A DNA stretch of 64,000 nt from Sergeia podlipaevii (GCA_030849805.1 JASANZ010002245.1:1-64000), one strand, 5' to 3'. Shown: positions 45,102 to 55,057, counted from the stretch's first letter. Notes: a model not told the origin generated them from the letters alone. Numbers and translations are program-made.

Positions 45102-47429
45102 TCATTTGATGGAAGAGAACAATTCGCGTGCACGGCGCGCCGCCTCCTTCTCGTGCATCTTACTGCGTTCAATCGCTTCCATGTTCGATGCAGCCCTCGT
45201 GCCTGTACCGCTCATGGGCATCTCATACCTCTCCACTAGCTGCTGTTTCTCATTCACTGTAGGGGGGACAACGAAAGTCACACTCCCGGTGTCTGGACGG
45301 TCATCAAAAAGAAAAAGAAGCGCTTCTCGCCACCGTTCAGAGCATCCCTCGCTTTCTGCCACATTGATCATGTAATCTCGTAGTCTGCGTTCGTACGGTT
45401 CTGTGCTTCGTGTCCAGAGAGTTTCCAAGTTGCTAAAGCGGTAGATCAAGGACTTATGTGTGACATCACGGCACTGCTTGCTCACCATTCCGCTGAAACG
45501 ATTCGTTGAATATGGATTACCCTCGTACTTCACAACTCGTACATCTTCTGTATCCAACACTGGCGCGGTGGTAGCAGCAGCCATCACACTTGAGGTCCTA
45601 TTGTGCCTAGCCGTGTCTTCCGTATGGTCCTTATTGAGAATGGAAGGTGAGGAGCGACGAATGAATCTCCGCCAGAACGTCTCTCTTCCTGATTGTCCCC
45701 CACTCACCGCACTGTCACTTTCCAGGAGCACGCCAGTGTACAGCTTGTTGAGGTCTTGCTGCACTTCGTGAAGCCTCGATGGGGGAAGCGTGGCGACTGC
45801 CGCCACCATGCCTCGCTTGGCCAGCTCTGCGCGGTCCTGCTCTAGAAGGAGTTCTGCCTGTTGTGTGACGAGACGACCCAAAATGCGGGCAGAGCCAGGG
45901 GCAAAATCTGCGGCGTGGTCACCAAAGCCGCTGCACACAAAGACATTAAAGGCAGCCCCATTATGATCAATGATTGGGACACCGTCCGGAGTGAAAGCAC
46001 GCACGTACTCACGCAATTCCACTTCTCCTCTTGTATTAGAGCAATCGCTCATAAGTCGCCCTTCTTCTGCGATTGGAACATCGGTGAGAGGCACGTGGAG
46101 ACCACACTTGACGCTGAGGTAAGACTGCATCCGCGCCAGTTGCTCCTTCGCCCACGCGGGGGTGCCGTGCCGTGTCGACTGTGTGGTGTCGAGTGATAAA
46201 AGACCACTGATGCGGAAGCGTTGTATGCTGTCCTTTGCAAGAGCGACACCGCCAGCTTTTGCTGCGTCCAGAGGGGGCTCTGCTGGTAGTGTGTAAGCAT
46301 AGAGGCTGCATGGGTTCGAGAGTTCTGCTGCTGCGTCACACAGAACCCGTTGAAAGGGAAGGACATCCTTCAAGGCCGCTTGTATGGCGGCTGACGGAGC
46401 AGTGAAAGTGGCCGCCCACCCGCTGAGGCCCACAATAGGGATGCGTGTAGTGTCGCGAGTCAGCACCCCGGTACTGGCGCCAGCCGTAAGCACCACAACG
46501 TCAAAACTGCGGTGCTCCACAATGCGAGCACCAGAAGAGGCGGGGTCGGGCTTTGAAATTTGCAAGCTCCGCGTGGCCTCCACGTCATACTTAAGGTAGT
46601 TGTTTGAGCTCTCCACGCGGCTTCCGAGCTCAAATTGCACGCCAAACTTCTCCTTGCTAATCTCCGCCAGTGTGCGGGTCCATTCAACCGGGTGAATAGC
46701 AATCGGAGTCTCATGCGCCGTAGGAGCCCGTACCCATCCTCTGCTCTTCTGCTGTGGTGAATGATGCCTCACCCCGCTTTGTGCACCCCGCGTCTCTGCC
46801 AGCGCCATGCCTGCGCTTCCACCACTGTGGGAGTCTCTTTGCGTACCGCCGTGGCTACGCTGTGATGCACGTGACTCCTCCGCACTCCGCACTTGGACCT
46901 CAAGTGGAAGTTCTGAGATGCAGCGGCGCAGTGCGGGGTAGCGCTTGCTGAGGTCAGCGACGACCGCGACGCTCAGACGAGAAAGATTGTTTGTGTACCA
47001 CATGGCTTCTTTTTCCGTGAAAACACTTCGCACGCGACCCACCATCCATCGATACACCGTCGGGGAGAGCAGAGAGTTAAACCAGTGATCCCGGCCGATC
47101 ACATCGGGGCAATACAGAGAAGAAATCATACCCTTCACGAGCTCTCTTCGCAACGACATGCGAAGCAGGGAAGGCTCTATCAGGCCAACTCCTACAAAAG
47201 GAAGGGAATCTTTCGTTTCACCACACGCAACCGAGGTGTTCTGATCGAACACCGTCACATCAAATCCCTGCTGAGCCAATTCATACGCCACATGCACGCC
47301 TGCAATGCCAGCGCCAATCACCGCGGCACTGGGACGACCAAGGTTGTAGTCCTTCAGTGTAGCATCTATGCTGCTGCTAGACCTCACGGATGATAGGCCC
47401 GACTCACGACGAGAGACGTTGCCACCCAT
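45102..47429 (-). CDS. FAD-dependent oxidoreductase (DAO/DadA-like), predicted N-myristoylated
   Basis: D-amino-acid dehydrogenase-type flavoprotein, 775 residues. The Rossmann FAD motif GAGIAG at 39-44 sits in AAVIGAGIAGVHVAYELA and ends in the acidic VFD at 60-62; the GLIEPSLLRMSL segment and the distant FVCSGFGDHA segment also fit the DAO fold. The first ATG after a strong splice acceptor (pyrimidine tract 47466-47475, AG at 47464-47465) is at 47429, giving MGGNVSRRE. Glycine 2 and serine 6 make a textbook N-myristoylation site, so the enzyme may be membrane-attached. A serine/glycine-rich insertion lies near 180-230, and about 150 extra C-terminal residues after the FAD domain are unrecognised. 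The substrate is unknown; D-amino acids, sarcosine or dimethylglycine are possible. Confidence 0.85.
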   Translation of the reverse strand: MGGNVSRRESGLSSVRSSSSIDATLKDYNLGRPSAAVIGAGIAGVHVAYELAQQGFDVTVFDQNTSVACGETKDSLPFVGVGLIEPSLLRMSLRRELVKGMISSLYCPDVIGRDHWFNSLLSPTVYRWMVGRVRSVFTEKEAMWYTNNLSRLSVAVVADLSKRYPALRRCISELPLEVQVRSAEESRASQRSHGGTQRDSHSGGSAGMALAETRGAQSGVRHHSPQQKSRGWVRAPTAHETPIAIHPVEWTRTLAEISKEKFGVQFELGSRVESSNNYLKYDVEATRSLQISKPDPASSGARIVEHRSFDVVVLTAGASTGVLTRDTTRIPIVGLSGWAATFTAPSAAIQAALKDVLPFQRVLCDAAAELSNPCSLYAYTLPAEPPLDAAKAGGVALAKDSIQRFRISGLLSLDTTQSTRHGTPAWAKEQLARMQSYLSVKCGLHVPLTDVPIAEEGRLMSDCSNTRGEVELREYVRAFTPDGVPIIDHNGAAFNVFVCSGFGDHAADFAPGSARILGRLVTQQAELLLEQDRAELAKRGMVAAVATLPPSRLHEVQQDLNKLYTGVLLESDSAVSGGQSGRETFWRRFIRRSSPSILNKDHTEDTARHNRTSSVMAAATTAPVLDTEDVRVVKYEGNPYSTNRFSGMVSKQCRDVTHKSLIYRFSNLETLWTRSTEPYERRLRDYMINVAESEGCSERWREALLFLFDDRPDTGSVTFVVPPTVNEKQQLVERYEMPMSGTGTRAASNMEAIERSKMHEKEAARRARELFSSIK

Positions 47430-47968
47430 GTAACTAGGCACGTATATATATAATGCAGTATACCTAAAAAAAAGACAAAATGTATGTAAGTGTAAACAGA
47501 AGAAAGGGGCTAACAAGCGTTCTTTTAAACAAAAACGAGCAATTTTAGTGACTCCCACCTATTTTTCTGTGAAACACACACACACGCGTACGTGCACAAT
47601 GATTCGATAAAAAGTCGGATGATACGAGGATGTGTTTTACTATTTGTGCGTATCCCAATGTATTGAAATGCGACCAGATGGGATCTATAGAAAAAAAAAA
47701 AGAAGTAAGAAATATGTAAAGCGCCAAAAAAAAAATGAAAAAGAAAGAAAAATCGAATTGATGTAAATGAGCAAAACATTATAGAAAGAAAAATATGCGC
47801 TAAAGTCAGTCGTTGAAGATGAAGAATAACATCGAATTGCAACCAATAAGAAAAAAAGAGGAAGAACCAATTCACGACAATTTGTTCGTAATTGCTATAT
47901 TTATGTAAGCATACACGTTCGTTGAAAAGAAAAATCGTAATACTTCTAAGAGTGAAGCAAAACACACA
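47430..47968. other. Spacer
   Basis: No gene seen apart from the splice acceptor near 47464; AT-rich with poly-A and poly-T runs. Confidence 0.6.
47464..47475 (-). promoter_or_regulatory. Predicted spliced-leader acceptor for the FAD oxidoreductase
   Basis: On the minus strand a run of T ends directly in AG; the next ATG, 35 bases further, starts the MGGNVS protein. It decides the start: upstream in-frame codons lie before the acceptor. Confidence 0.7.
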
Positions 47969-49648
47969 TCAGCGTCGGCGGCGATCGTCACCGCGGCGGC
48001 CCCCATCATACCTTCCTCCACCGCGTCTCTCTCCTCCACGATCGCGGCTGCGTGTACGCCGGTGTTTCCGGTCGCGAGAACGATGGCGCCTGCGGTCTCT
48101 ACTACAACTTCGCGAGTCGCTCCTGCGGCGCCTCTCATCCCGTCCACCACTACGCGAGCGTTTGCTGCCACGCTCCATGCGGGCCTTCTCCCTTTCCTTT
48201 TCACGCTGCTTCTCCTCTGCGCGACGGCGCTTGTGTATCTGTCCAATATCTTCAAACTGTGTTGTATCTATAATTGACTCCACAGGTGCTGCTAGTGGTG
48301 GTGGTGCTGAGGCAGGAGTAGGAAGCGGAAGGCCAAGCACCATGTTGAGAGCGTCGGGGAAAGGTAAGATCGGTGGCACAGGTACAACCGTTGCTTTTGT
48401 GATTTCGTTCTCGGGCGGAGGAGTCACAAGACGTTTGGGAGGTGGGGTCAAAGACGATATGGAGGATGACGACAAGCTCGAAGAAGAACTCTGCAGCGAT
48501 GACGACGTCATTGGCGGTGTAAGAAGTTTCTCCGTCTCTGTCGCCTCTGCTGCCTGCGCAACTACATCTACGGTTGTTGTCGCTGCCGCTTCCGCTTCTG
48601 CCGCATTCTGCCTCTCCATTGCCACCAGTTGCTCTTGATACTGCTGCTTTGTAACATGCGGTAAAGGGGGCATAAACCGCCGGACACGCTCCAGGTTGCC
48701 GGAAGCGGGAATGAAGGAAGTGGTGATGTGCTGCTGATACGCTCTCTCTATCTTGCCAATGCTTTCCGCTGTGACCCCAAATGCGTCGTACTCCCAGTGC
48801 GGTGGCAGCATGACGGAGCCAGGCTGCGCAAAACGAATTGCACACACCGCAAGCATTTCTGGTGGCATAGACAAAAGTGCCCAGCACCGTGGGACATCGT
48901 TTACCCAGGCGACTGCCTTGGCTGCCCACTGCAAAAACTCTGGAGAGAGTGGTTGCTGCGAGTATTGCTCATCGCCACCACCCATCGATGCGGAGGTACT
49001 GCGATTGCCCACAAGCATACTAAGAAACGTCAAGACGTACTTGTATGGGGTTTCTACAAAGGTTTGGAAGCCCAACTGATGCAGCAGCTCCTCCTCGGCT
49101 TGCAACACACAGGTACGAAAATCTGCTACACGGTCATCTGGTGGTCTTCTAGAGGAAATGACAGGTTGACGGCAGCGACGCTGTGCTAGGCGAACAAAGA
49201 GGGAGACGATGGAGCGTAGGCGTAATGATTTTTGTTCCATCTTCGCAGCGACTAGCAGACACGCCGCACAGAGATAGACTATATCATCATGGTCCATCAG
49301 GTGTTCAATGCAGTAATCAAGCGGTGCGGTGAGATCCACTAGCGGCCGTAGCCCAGACGCCATAAGGACATCGACGTGGTCAGGGACAAAGTATTTTTCT
49401 AGCGCCGTGCCATCAGTAGCCTCCTCCTTGCCATCCTGCTGTGGTTGCTCGGGAGAGCATGTCTTGGTGTTTGCGGCTGGCAGATAGCAAGAGCGAACGT
49501 TTTCTTTTACTGAGTTCTGGAAACGCTGAAAGAGCGCTGAGGCCCTGTAGATGGTGGTAGGTCTTGCCCTCGCAAGAACTCCAGCTGTGCGGATGAAGTC
49601 GGTACCGTACGCGCAGTATGCAGCGTAGGCGTCCTCTTCGTCCCACAT
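47969..49648 (-). CDS. L-type cyclin with C-terminal RS domain
   Basis: Two cyclin folds: the first at about 20-200 (RPTTIYRASALFQRFQNSV, HDDIVYLCAACLLVAAKMEQ), the second from about 200 to 330 (EEELLHQLGFQTFVETPYKY is the typical linker of cyclin L/K; then FLQWAAKAVAWVNDV and PPEMLAVCAIRFAQ). After a proline- and serine-rich stretch comes an arginine-rich tail with many RS and SR dipeptides (about 500-559, SDSRSCSRDRRRHRSR), as in cyclin L, which works with splicing-related CDKs. In T. brucei the CDK CRK9, needed for trans-splicing and RNA polymerase II phosphorylation, pairs with a cyclin (CYC12) described as L-type; this gene is a candidate orthologue, by inference. The ATG at 49648 is the only start. 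Confidence 0.8.
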   Translation of the reverse strand: MWDEEDAYAAYCAYGTDFIRTAGVLARARPTTIYRASALFQRFQNSVKENVRSCYLPAANTKTCSPEQPQQDGKEEATDGTALEKYFVPDHVDVLMASGLRPLVDLTAPLDYCIEHLMDHDDIVYLCAACLLVAAKMEQKSLRLRSIVSLFVRLAQRRCRQPVISSRRPPDDRVADFRTCVLQAEEELLHQLGFQTFVETPYKYVLTFLSMLVGNRSTSASMGGGDEQYSQQPLSPEFLQWAAKAVAWVNDVPRCWALLSMPPEMLAVCAIRFAQPGSVMLPPHWEYDAFGVTAESIGKIERAYQQHITTSFIPASGNLERVRRFMPPLPHVTKQQYQEQLVAMERQNAAEAEAAATTTVDVVAQAAEATETEKLLTPPMTSSSLQSSSSSLSSSSISSLTPPPKRLVTPPPENEITKATVVPVPPILPFPDALNMVLGLPLPTPASAPPPLAAPVESIIDTTQFEDIGQIHKRRRAEEKQREKEREKARMERGSKRSRSGGRDERRRRSDSRSCSRDRRRHRSRDRKHRRTRSRDRGGERRGGGRYDGGRRGDDRRRR

Positions 49649-50236
49649 ACACCACTTGCCTCTACCACCTTTTTCTTTCTTTTATTCGTTTTCTACTAAT
49701 TATATATATATATTTATTTATTCTCTTAGCGCTAAAGACAAGAAGAGAAACTGTACACACTTCTAGGTATACTCTGCTTAGCCTTAACGTTGTAAAAGGC
49801 AAAAGAAAGATATATAATTTAAAAAATGAACAATAGATAGAAACAGGAGAGGGGACGCAAAATGTGTGATCAAACGCAATATATGCATGGTTACTGTGTG
49901 TGCTGCGCTAAGAAAAAAGGAAAAAAAAAGGCGTGGAGTACGTGGAATTACGCACTTTTTTTTTCTGCGTCCTTTGAGCTATTCATGTAGGAAAGGAAAG
50001 CCGTTAAATACAAAATAGAGAATATAATGGAAGCCCAGTGGCAATACAAGCAATAATAATAATAGTAATAATAGTGAAGATGACCAAATAGAAAACAAAC
50101 TTAGCGCTGCTTTACAACAATAATAATAATAGCAGCGATGAAGTCGAGATGGCTCTTAGTACACGGCAAATAAAAGGGAACCCCCCCCTCCTCTCCTTTT
50201 TTTCACAAACACGCAGATGCAACTCAGTTCATAATC
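49649..50236. other. Spacer
   Basis: No gene seen. Contains a (TA)n near 49700-49714, (AAT)n stretches near 50053-50075, and a run of eight C at 50181-50188 close to the stop of the canopy-like gene. Confidence 0.6.
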
Positions 50237-51169
50237 TTACAAGTCAGTAATGCCAGTATAGTCTGTGTCTGTTGTCATATCAGCGCCAAGATCTTCTTTC
50301 GTTAACATAGCCCGCACTGCCTTGAACTCCTCATCAGTGAGAGCACCAACGGCTGGGTCAATCTCAGCAACTCGGTCTTTGTCGCCAGCGCGGATTGCCG
50401 CCTGCAGTTGCTGGATCTCATCACGAGGAAAGATTTCTGTCTTGCGGCCCTCCTCCTTCGTCATCGAGTGTATCATCCGCTCCACCTCCATCTCCTGTGC
50501 GTCAATCTTTACCGGGGCATCCTCGCGAATGGCCTTCATTACTTGTGCCCGGCTAGCTTTATGCTTGAGGACTTCTGCAAGCTGCCGTTGGTACAAGTCG
50601 TGCTTCTCGCACATCTCCATTGAATGGCAGACGCTGCGCACCACTTGATCCCTGAGAGACTCGCCAGAGATATCTGAGGCTGTTTTCAGGAGTCGCAGCA
50701 TCAACGCAGGAATCTTGTCAGCCTCCTCATCATCCACTGCACGCTCGCAGATGCTAGAAATGGAGGTGCACGTGCTCTTGCAAGCCGAAAAATAGTCCAT
50801 CACGACAGTCGATAGAGGTTGTGACTGAGACTTTGGGTTTACCTTTACCTCTACTCGGCGAATCCATTCTCCTTCCTCTTTGAACGGATTGCACACCTTC
50901 TCAATGATGGTCAGTATCTCATCCTCGCGCACCTTCAGTCCCTGCGCCTCTCGTTGCTCGCGCAGGGCCTGCACCTGTAGTTGGATGTTTATCATTGTGT
51001 AGGCACACGCATCACATGCCATGGCATCAAGAATAGGCTCTGGAAGCATGGGATGAACTGGGAGGTCCTTCTTTGCGTTTGTGGGTACTGCACCAAACAG
51101 TACTATCGATGCAAGAAGCAGTACCAGCACCGCAGTACGTGAGTGTAGTGTAGCGACTCGCATTACCAT
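50237..51169 (-). CDS. Canopy/saposin-like secretory-pathway protein
   Basis: A 310-residue protein with a signal peptide (about 10-32, AVLVLLLASIVLFGAV then PTNA). A cysteine pattern typical of saposin-like/canopy (CNPY, DUF3456) proteins follows: C52 and C55 in ACDACAYTM, C93 in IIEKVCNPF, C130 and C134 in FSACKSTC, C141, then C181 and C187. CNPY proteins are ER-resident helpers for folding of membrane receptors. The remaining 120 residues are charged and helical with no membrane segment, and the C-terminus TGITDL is not a KDEL-type signal. The start is the ATG at 51169; another lies two codons in. The assignment to CNPY rather than another saposin-like group rests on the cysteine spacing only. 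Confidence 0.7.
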   Translation of the reverse strand: MVMRVATLHSRTAVLVLLLASIVLFGAVPTNAKKDLPVHPMLPEPILDAMACDACAYTMINIQLQVQALREQREAQGLKVREDEILTIIEKVCNPFKEEGEWIRRVEVKVNPKSQSQPLSTVVMDYFSACKSTCTSISSICERAVDDEEADKIPALMLRLLKTASDISGESLRDQVVRSVCHSMEMCEKHDLYQRQLAEVLKHKASRAQVMKAIREDAPVKIDAQEMEVERMIHSMTKEEGRKTEIFPRDEIQQLQAAIRAGDKDRVAEIDPAVGALTDEEFKAVRAMLTKEDLGADMTTDTDYTGITDL

Positions 51170-51590
51170 CAACGAATGGTAGCTAAGTTATGTATGTATT
51201 TGAGATAGATGTGAGTATCTAGTGTGAGCACCAGCAGGGTTTTGCGTGTATATCTATGTGTGCATGAAAATCAAAGATAGAGAAAGATGAGCAGTAACGA
51301 TGTTGATAGACAACAGAGTAGAACGAAGAGAATTGATATCTGAGACATCGCGTCCTTTTTTTTTTTAACAAGGAAGCGTGGTGCCTTTGGAAGCACTTCA
51401 AAAATGATAAGTGGGTAACACGGTGAGTGTATATATATGTGTGTGTAAACAATAAGTTATGGTGAAACAGTTAACCGATGCCCCCCCCTCCATAGCTGAG
51501 GCATTATATAGATTTAAGTAGACACGTTGGAGAATCATGTAACATAGAGGAAGTTTGTCCTCTATCATTGCAGTTTATGTAGGGATGCTA
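51170..51590. other. Spacer
   Basis: No gene seen. A run of eight C lies at 51481-51488, about 100 bases past the helicase stop. Confidence 0.6.
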
Positions 51591-53735
51591 CTACCGAGCG
51601 GAGCGGAGAACAGCTGGAGCAGCATCCTTCAGCCACTCCTCGTGCACCACTGACACATCCTTCATGTATCGCTTAGTCGTGCGCACGACGCTGTTAAACA
51701 CTACCAGCGCTGGCTTCTTGCGGTGCGTGAAGAGCACACTGGATGGATGCAGGTGAACAGGGATGTGCCCAACCACTGTTTGGTAGAGACCCAGCTTGGC
51801 ATTGAAGAAGGCAGCATTGAGGAAGTAACCAAAGCACAACGAACGCCGAAGCGGCTCAAAGTCGTAGAGATTAGTCTTGCCATGCGGGTACCGCTTATGG
51901 TCAAGATCCCCACCCTCTGAGCGGCCCTTGAGGCGATTATAGGTCTCTAGTAGGTCCTCATCATCGCCAGCACCATCACGGCCACGCTTCTTACCTAGAG
52001 CAGAGGATGAAGATGCATGTGCCGCGGCACTATCCGCATCGCTGCGGAGTGAAGCAAGTGACTTGGGAATAAGCTTCTCAAAGAGTTCCTCGTCGCTCTT
52101 TTCGGCAAGGATGGCGGTGAGCTGCGTCATGATGTCCTCTGCCTTGAGCAGCTGCCGATGACTGAGCGAGTGCGCCTCGCACCAGAGTGCCCTTTGGGGC
52201 TTAGGAGAACGTCGGTAAGCCTGGTAGATGCTCAAAAGTGTGGCATGATCGCCAGCGGACTTAGCAAACTCACGCTTGCACTTATCAGCGCCATCCTTGT
52301 GCTCGCCAGAGCTAAGGAAGAGATTCTCGGTCGTGGTCAACGCTACCACGGTGACCGCGTCACGCGCGACCCCCATCGCCTTACCGGCAAGCAGCACCAT
52401 GGCGGACATCGGCTCAATGGGAAAGTCTGTGAGACGCCTTCCAAGTGGGGTGATGTTGCCCTCTCTATCAAGTGCCTGCAGCACCATCAGAGTCTCCTCA
52501 GCCTTTACCACCGCTGAGGCCTGTGGTGCGTCCATAAACTCAAAGCCGAGGATATCGCGAATGCCAAGACTCTTCATCTGAAGCACAACGCTGAGAAGAC
52601 TACTGCGACGGATCTCGGGGGTAGTGTTTTCCTGCAGGCTCTCAAAGGCGGCGGCGGTGAAGAGACGATAGCACTTGCCAGAAGTCATGCGACCCGCACG
52701 ACCTGTACGCTGCGTTGCCTGTGCACGACTAATATCCACTTCGGCAAGGGTCTCCATCCCTGTCTTGCTGTTAAATGTTTTCGCCTTGACCACACCCGCA
52801 TCCACGACATAGCGGATGCCCTCCACGGTAATGGACGTTTCTGCGATATTTGTCGCCAAGATAACTTTCCGCTCACCGCGCGGTGCTGGATCAAATACGC
52901 GAAGCTGCTGTTCGTACGGCATCGCAGAGTAGAGCGTCAAGACAAGGTAGTTGGGCACATCATTGGGAAGCATCTTGAGCCGCTGCTGCAGCACTTGCTT
53001 TGCATTCTCAATTTCCTCCTGACCCGTTAAGAAGCACAAGATATCACCAGCAGACTCCTTCTGATGGATCTGCAAGATGGTGCTCACTGCCGCCTCTACA
53101 TAGTCCGCCTGTGGCTCTATGGTGTGCATGATATCCACTGGGAAGGTGCGACCGTGCACAACACCAATTGGCGCATTCCACCAGAACTTCGAGAACTGAT
53201 CTGCGTTCAAGGTGGCGGACATGACAATAATCTTGAGGCCTTCGCGTTCGCGCGCAATAGACTTGAGTAGGCCGAACAATACGTCGCCATGCAGCGTGCG
53301 CTCGTGGGCCTCATCCAGGATGATGCAGCTATACTTGCTCAGCTTAGGATCAGCCTGAATCTCACGAAGTAAAATACCATCCGTTAGAAACTTGATTTTC
53401 GTATCGTCTGTGCAGGTGTCATCAAAGCGCACCGCATAGCCTACCTCGCCACCTACCTTGCCTCCGCGCTGCTGCGCCACGTGGCGAGCAATGCTCACTG
53501 CAGCCACTCGACGCGGCTGCGTGCACCCAACGATGCCCCCAGAAGGTACCGGCTTGCCATCCTTGTGATGACGTCTCCTTGTTATTACTTCATCCCACAC
53601 ATACTGAGGTATCTGAGTCGTTTTTCCAGAACCGGTTTCACCAACAATGATAACCGCGCGGTTTTTGCGAATCATGCGCACAATGGCATCCTTTGCCTCC
53701 GTGACAGGGAGCACAAGGGAGTTGGAGGTCGACAT
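51591..53735 (-). CDS. DEAH-box RNA helicase, DHX33-like
   Basis: Superfamily 2 RNA helicase of 714 residues. Motif I GETGSGKTT at 32-40, Ia CTQPRRVAA at 71-79, II DEAH at 141-144, III SAT at 173-175, then FLTGQEEIE, V TNIAETSIT and VI QRTGRAGR, all intact. After these come the winged-helix and ratchet domains and the OB-fold end (SLCFGYFLNAAFFNAKLGLY, VHLHPSSVLF). There is almost no N-terminal extension, and the pairs YVVDAGVVKAKTFNSKTGME and FEFMDAP match DHX33, a nucleolar helicase in ribosome biogenesis, better than the long Prp2/16/22 spliceosomal type; DHX35 or DHX40 remain alternatives. A low-complexity insertion with KKRGRDGAGDDED lies near 580. Translation starts at the ATG at 53735. 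Confidence 0.9.
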   Translation of the reverse strand: MSTSNSLVLPVTEAKDAIVRMIRKNRAVIIVGETGSGKTTQIPQYVWDEVITRRRHHKDGKPVPSGGIVGCTQPRRVAAVSIARHVAQQRGGKVGGEVGYAVRFDDTCTDDTKIKFLTDGILLREIQADPKLSKYSCIILDEAHERTLHGDVLFGLLKSIAREREGLKIIVMSATLNADQFSKFWWNAPIGVVHGRTFPVDIMHTIEPQADYVEAAVSTILQIHQKESAGDILCFLTGQEEIENAKQVLQQRLKMLPNDVPNYLVLTLYSAMPYEQQLRVFDPAPRGERKVILATNIAETSITVEGIRYVVDAGVVKAKTFNSKTGMETLAEVDISRAQATQRTGRAGRMTSGKCYRLFTAAAFESLQENTTPEIRRSSLLSVVLQMKSLGIRDILGFEFMDAPQASAVVKAEETLMVLQALDREGNITPLGRRLTDFPIEPMSAMVLLAGKAMGVARDAVTVVALTTTENLFLSSGEHKDGADKCKREFAKSAGDHATLLSIYQAYRRSPKPQRALWCEAHSLSHRQLLKAEDIMTQLTAILAEKSDEELFEKLIPKSLASLRSDADSAAAHASSSSALGKKRGRDGAGDDEDLLETYNRLKGRSEGGDLDHKRYPHGKTNLYDFEPLRRSLCFGYFLNAAFFNAKLGLYQTVVGHIPVHLHPSSVLFTHRKKPALVVFNSVVRTTKRYMKDVSVVHEEWLKDAAPAVLRSAR

Positions 53736-54340
53736 GAACACTATCAGCCTAAGAAGCAATATATATATGAAAAGATCAATGCACGAATACAAGCACTATC
53801 TGATTCAGGCTGCACAGGCTCCTCTGTGTTCGTGTATTTATGAGTGAATCCACTTCACGTGAGGGGCTAGAGTTCTCCTAAACAATGAGGAAAAAGAAAC
53901 AACAACAGCGACAAGAACAGTAGCGTCTTGCCAAAATGACACTTTACTCTAGCTACAATGAAGCGAAGGAAAAATACAGGAACAAGAAAACATACCATCA
54001 AATGAAGTACAAACAGCACCGTATATCCCAATTTCTCTCTTCGCTTCCACATTTAGAAAGGAAGCGAGTCAACTGCAATAAGATGGACATCGCAAAATAC
54101 AATGCGCAATGCACATGTATCACGCACATGATTCCGTTTCTTTTTTCTTTTAGAAAACGCCACACATAGCAGATGACTCAACGAGAAACACAACGACACA
54201 TTATTTTCTGTAATGAAAAGCTTTTGCAAAAAGCAAAGGAAAAGGACAAGAGATGAACAATACAACTTGTCTCTGTCTTACTTCCTTGCGTTCTCTAGCA
54301 AGGAAAAATATATATCGCTGCAAATGTGCTTTAAAAAAAA
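53736..54340. other. Spacer
   Basis: No gene seen; AT-rich, with a pyrimidine-rich patch on the transcribed strand near 54150-54180. Confidence 0.6.
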
Positions 54341-55057
54341 TTACCCACACAGCGATGCCAAATCTCCACCAAACTGGTACTCAGCCGGTGTGTTGTTAAA
54401 GAAGTGCTGAAACTGATAAGAGGTGTAAACATAATAGGGGACATCAAGAGGTTGCAAGCGTGTCCACTCAGCACGCGCAGCATCACCCATTGGTGTGCGT
54501 GCCTTGAGTGCAGTGGAAAGGAGTTGATGGCCTGGATAGGTCGCCTCAGCCCACTGCTCTGCAACCAACAGACCAAATAAAAGAGGGATACTGCGTCCAC
54601 GGATAATGCGCGGCAACTTTTCGTGGAATATCTTCGAAAACACATAAAGCGGGGGAGTGACAATCACAAACGGTGCAATCACCATTTGATACTTCATAAA
54701 CCGGTAGGAAGCCCAGAACTTCTTTTCCTCAGCGGTGGCTGGTAGCTCATCGTTCATGCAGATCGACCTACAGTTGTCCATTAGGATCTTGATGTTACGC
54801 ACCTTATCACGTGTGTGGCGCTCGCTTGGAAGGGCATAGAGAGGGACCCGATAGCTAAGCCCATCGGTACCGTGCCAGCTGTGCGTCTTGGGATCAAACG
54901 TCTCCGGGTCATTATCAACTAGCCTCGCTGCCTCAAAGGACGTCTGTGTGGTGCCAAAGATCACTTGGGTAAAGTCCCACAGAAAACCAGAGCCAGCGCT
55001 TGCTAAGTCAAACAGGGAAGGAATATTGTTCCCAATACCAGTGTTGTAGTGCGACAT
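54341..55057 (-). CDS. Conserved-looking protein of unknown function (238 aa), one or two membrane segments
   Basis: Not recognised. From the ATG at 55057 the protein starts MSHYNTGIGNNIPSLFDLAS. A hydrophobic stretch (YQMVIAPFVIVTPPLYVF) lies near 125-142 and a second, weaker one (SIPLLFGLLVAEQW) near 155-170. It has many aromatic residues and no low complexity, which supports a real, structured protein. Size, the mixed amphipathic character and the absence of a signal peptide would suit a mitochondrial inner-membrane protein, such as one of the many kinetoplastid-specific respiratory or ATP synthase subunits, but nothing in the sequence proves this. Confidence 0.8.
   Translation of the reverse strand: MSHYNTGIGNNIPSLFDLASAGSGFLWDFTQVIFGTTQTSFEAARLVDNDPETFDPKTHSWHGTDGLSYRVPLYALPSERHTRDKVRNIKILMDNCRSICMNDELPATAEEKKFWASYRFMKYQMVIAPFVIVTPPLYVFSKIFHEKLPRIIRGRSIPLLFGLLVAEQWAEATYPGHQLLSTALKARTPMGDAARAEWTRLQPLDVPYYVYTSYQFQHFFNNTPAEYQFGGDLASLCG

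Noticed and set aside
47430..47558. In-frame upstream extension of the FAD oxidoreductase
   Set aside because: It has no ATG and lies partly before the predicted splice acceptor at 47464; the MGGNVS start is far better.
47872..48255. 127-codon minus-strand frame overlapping the end of the cyclin gene
   Set aside because: It is an alternative frame through the arginine-rich RS-coding region and has no independent support.
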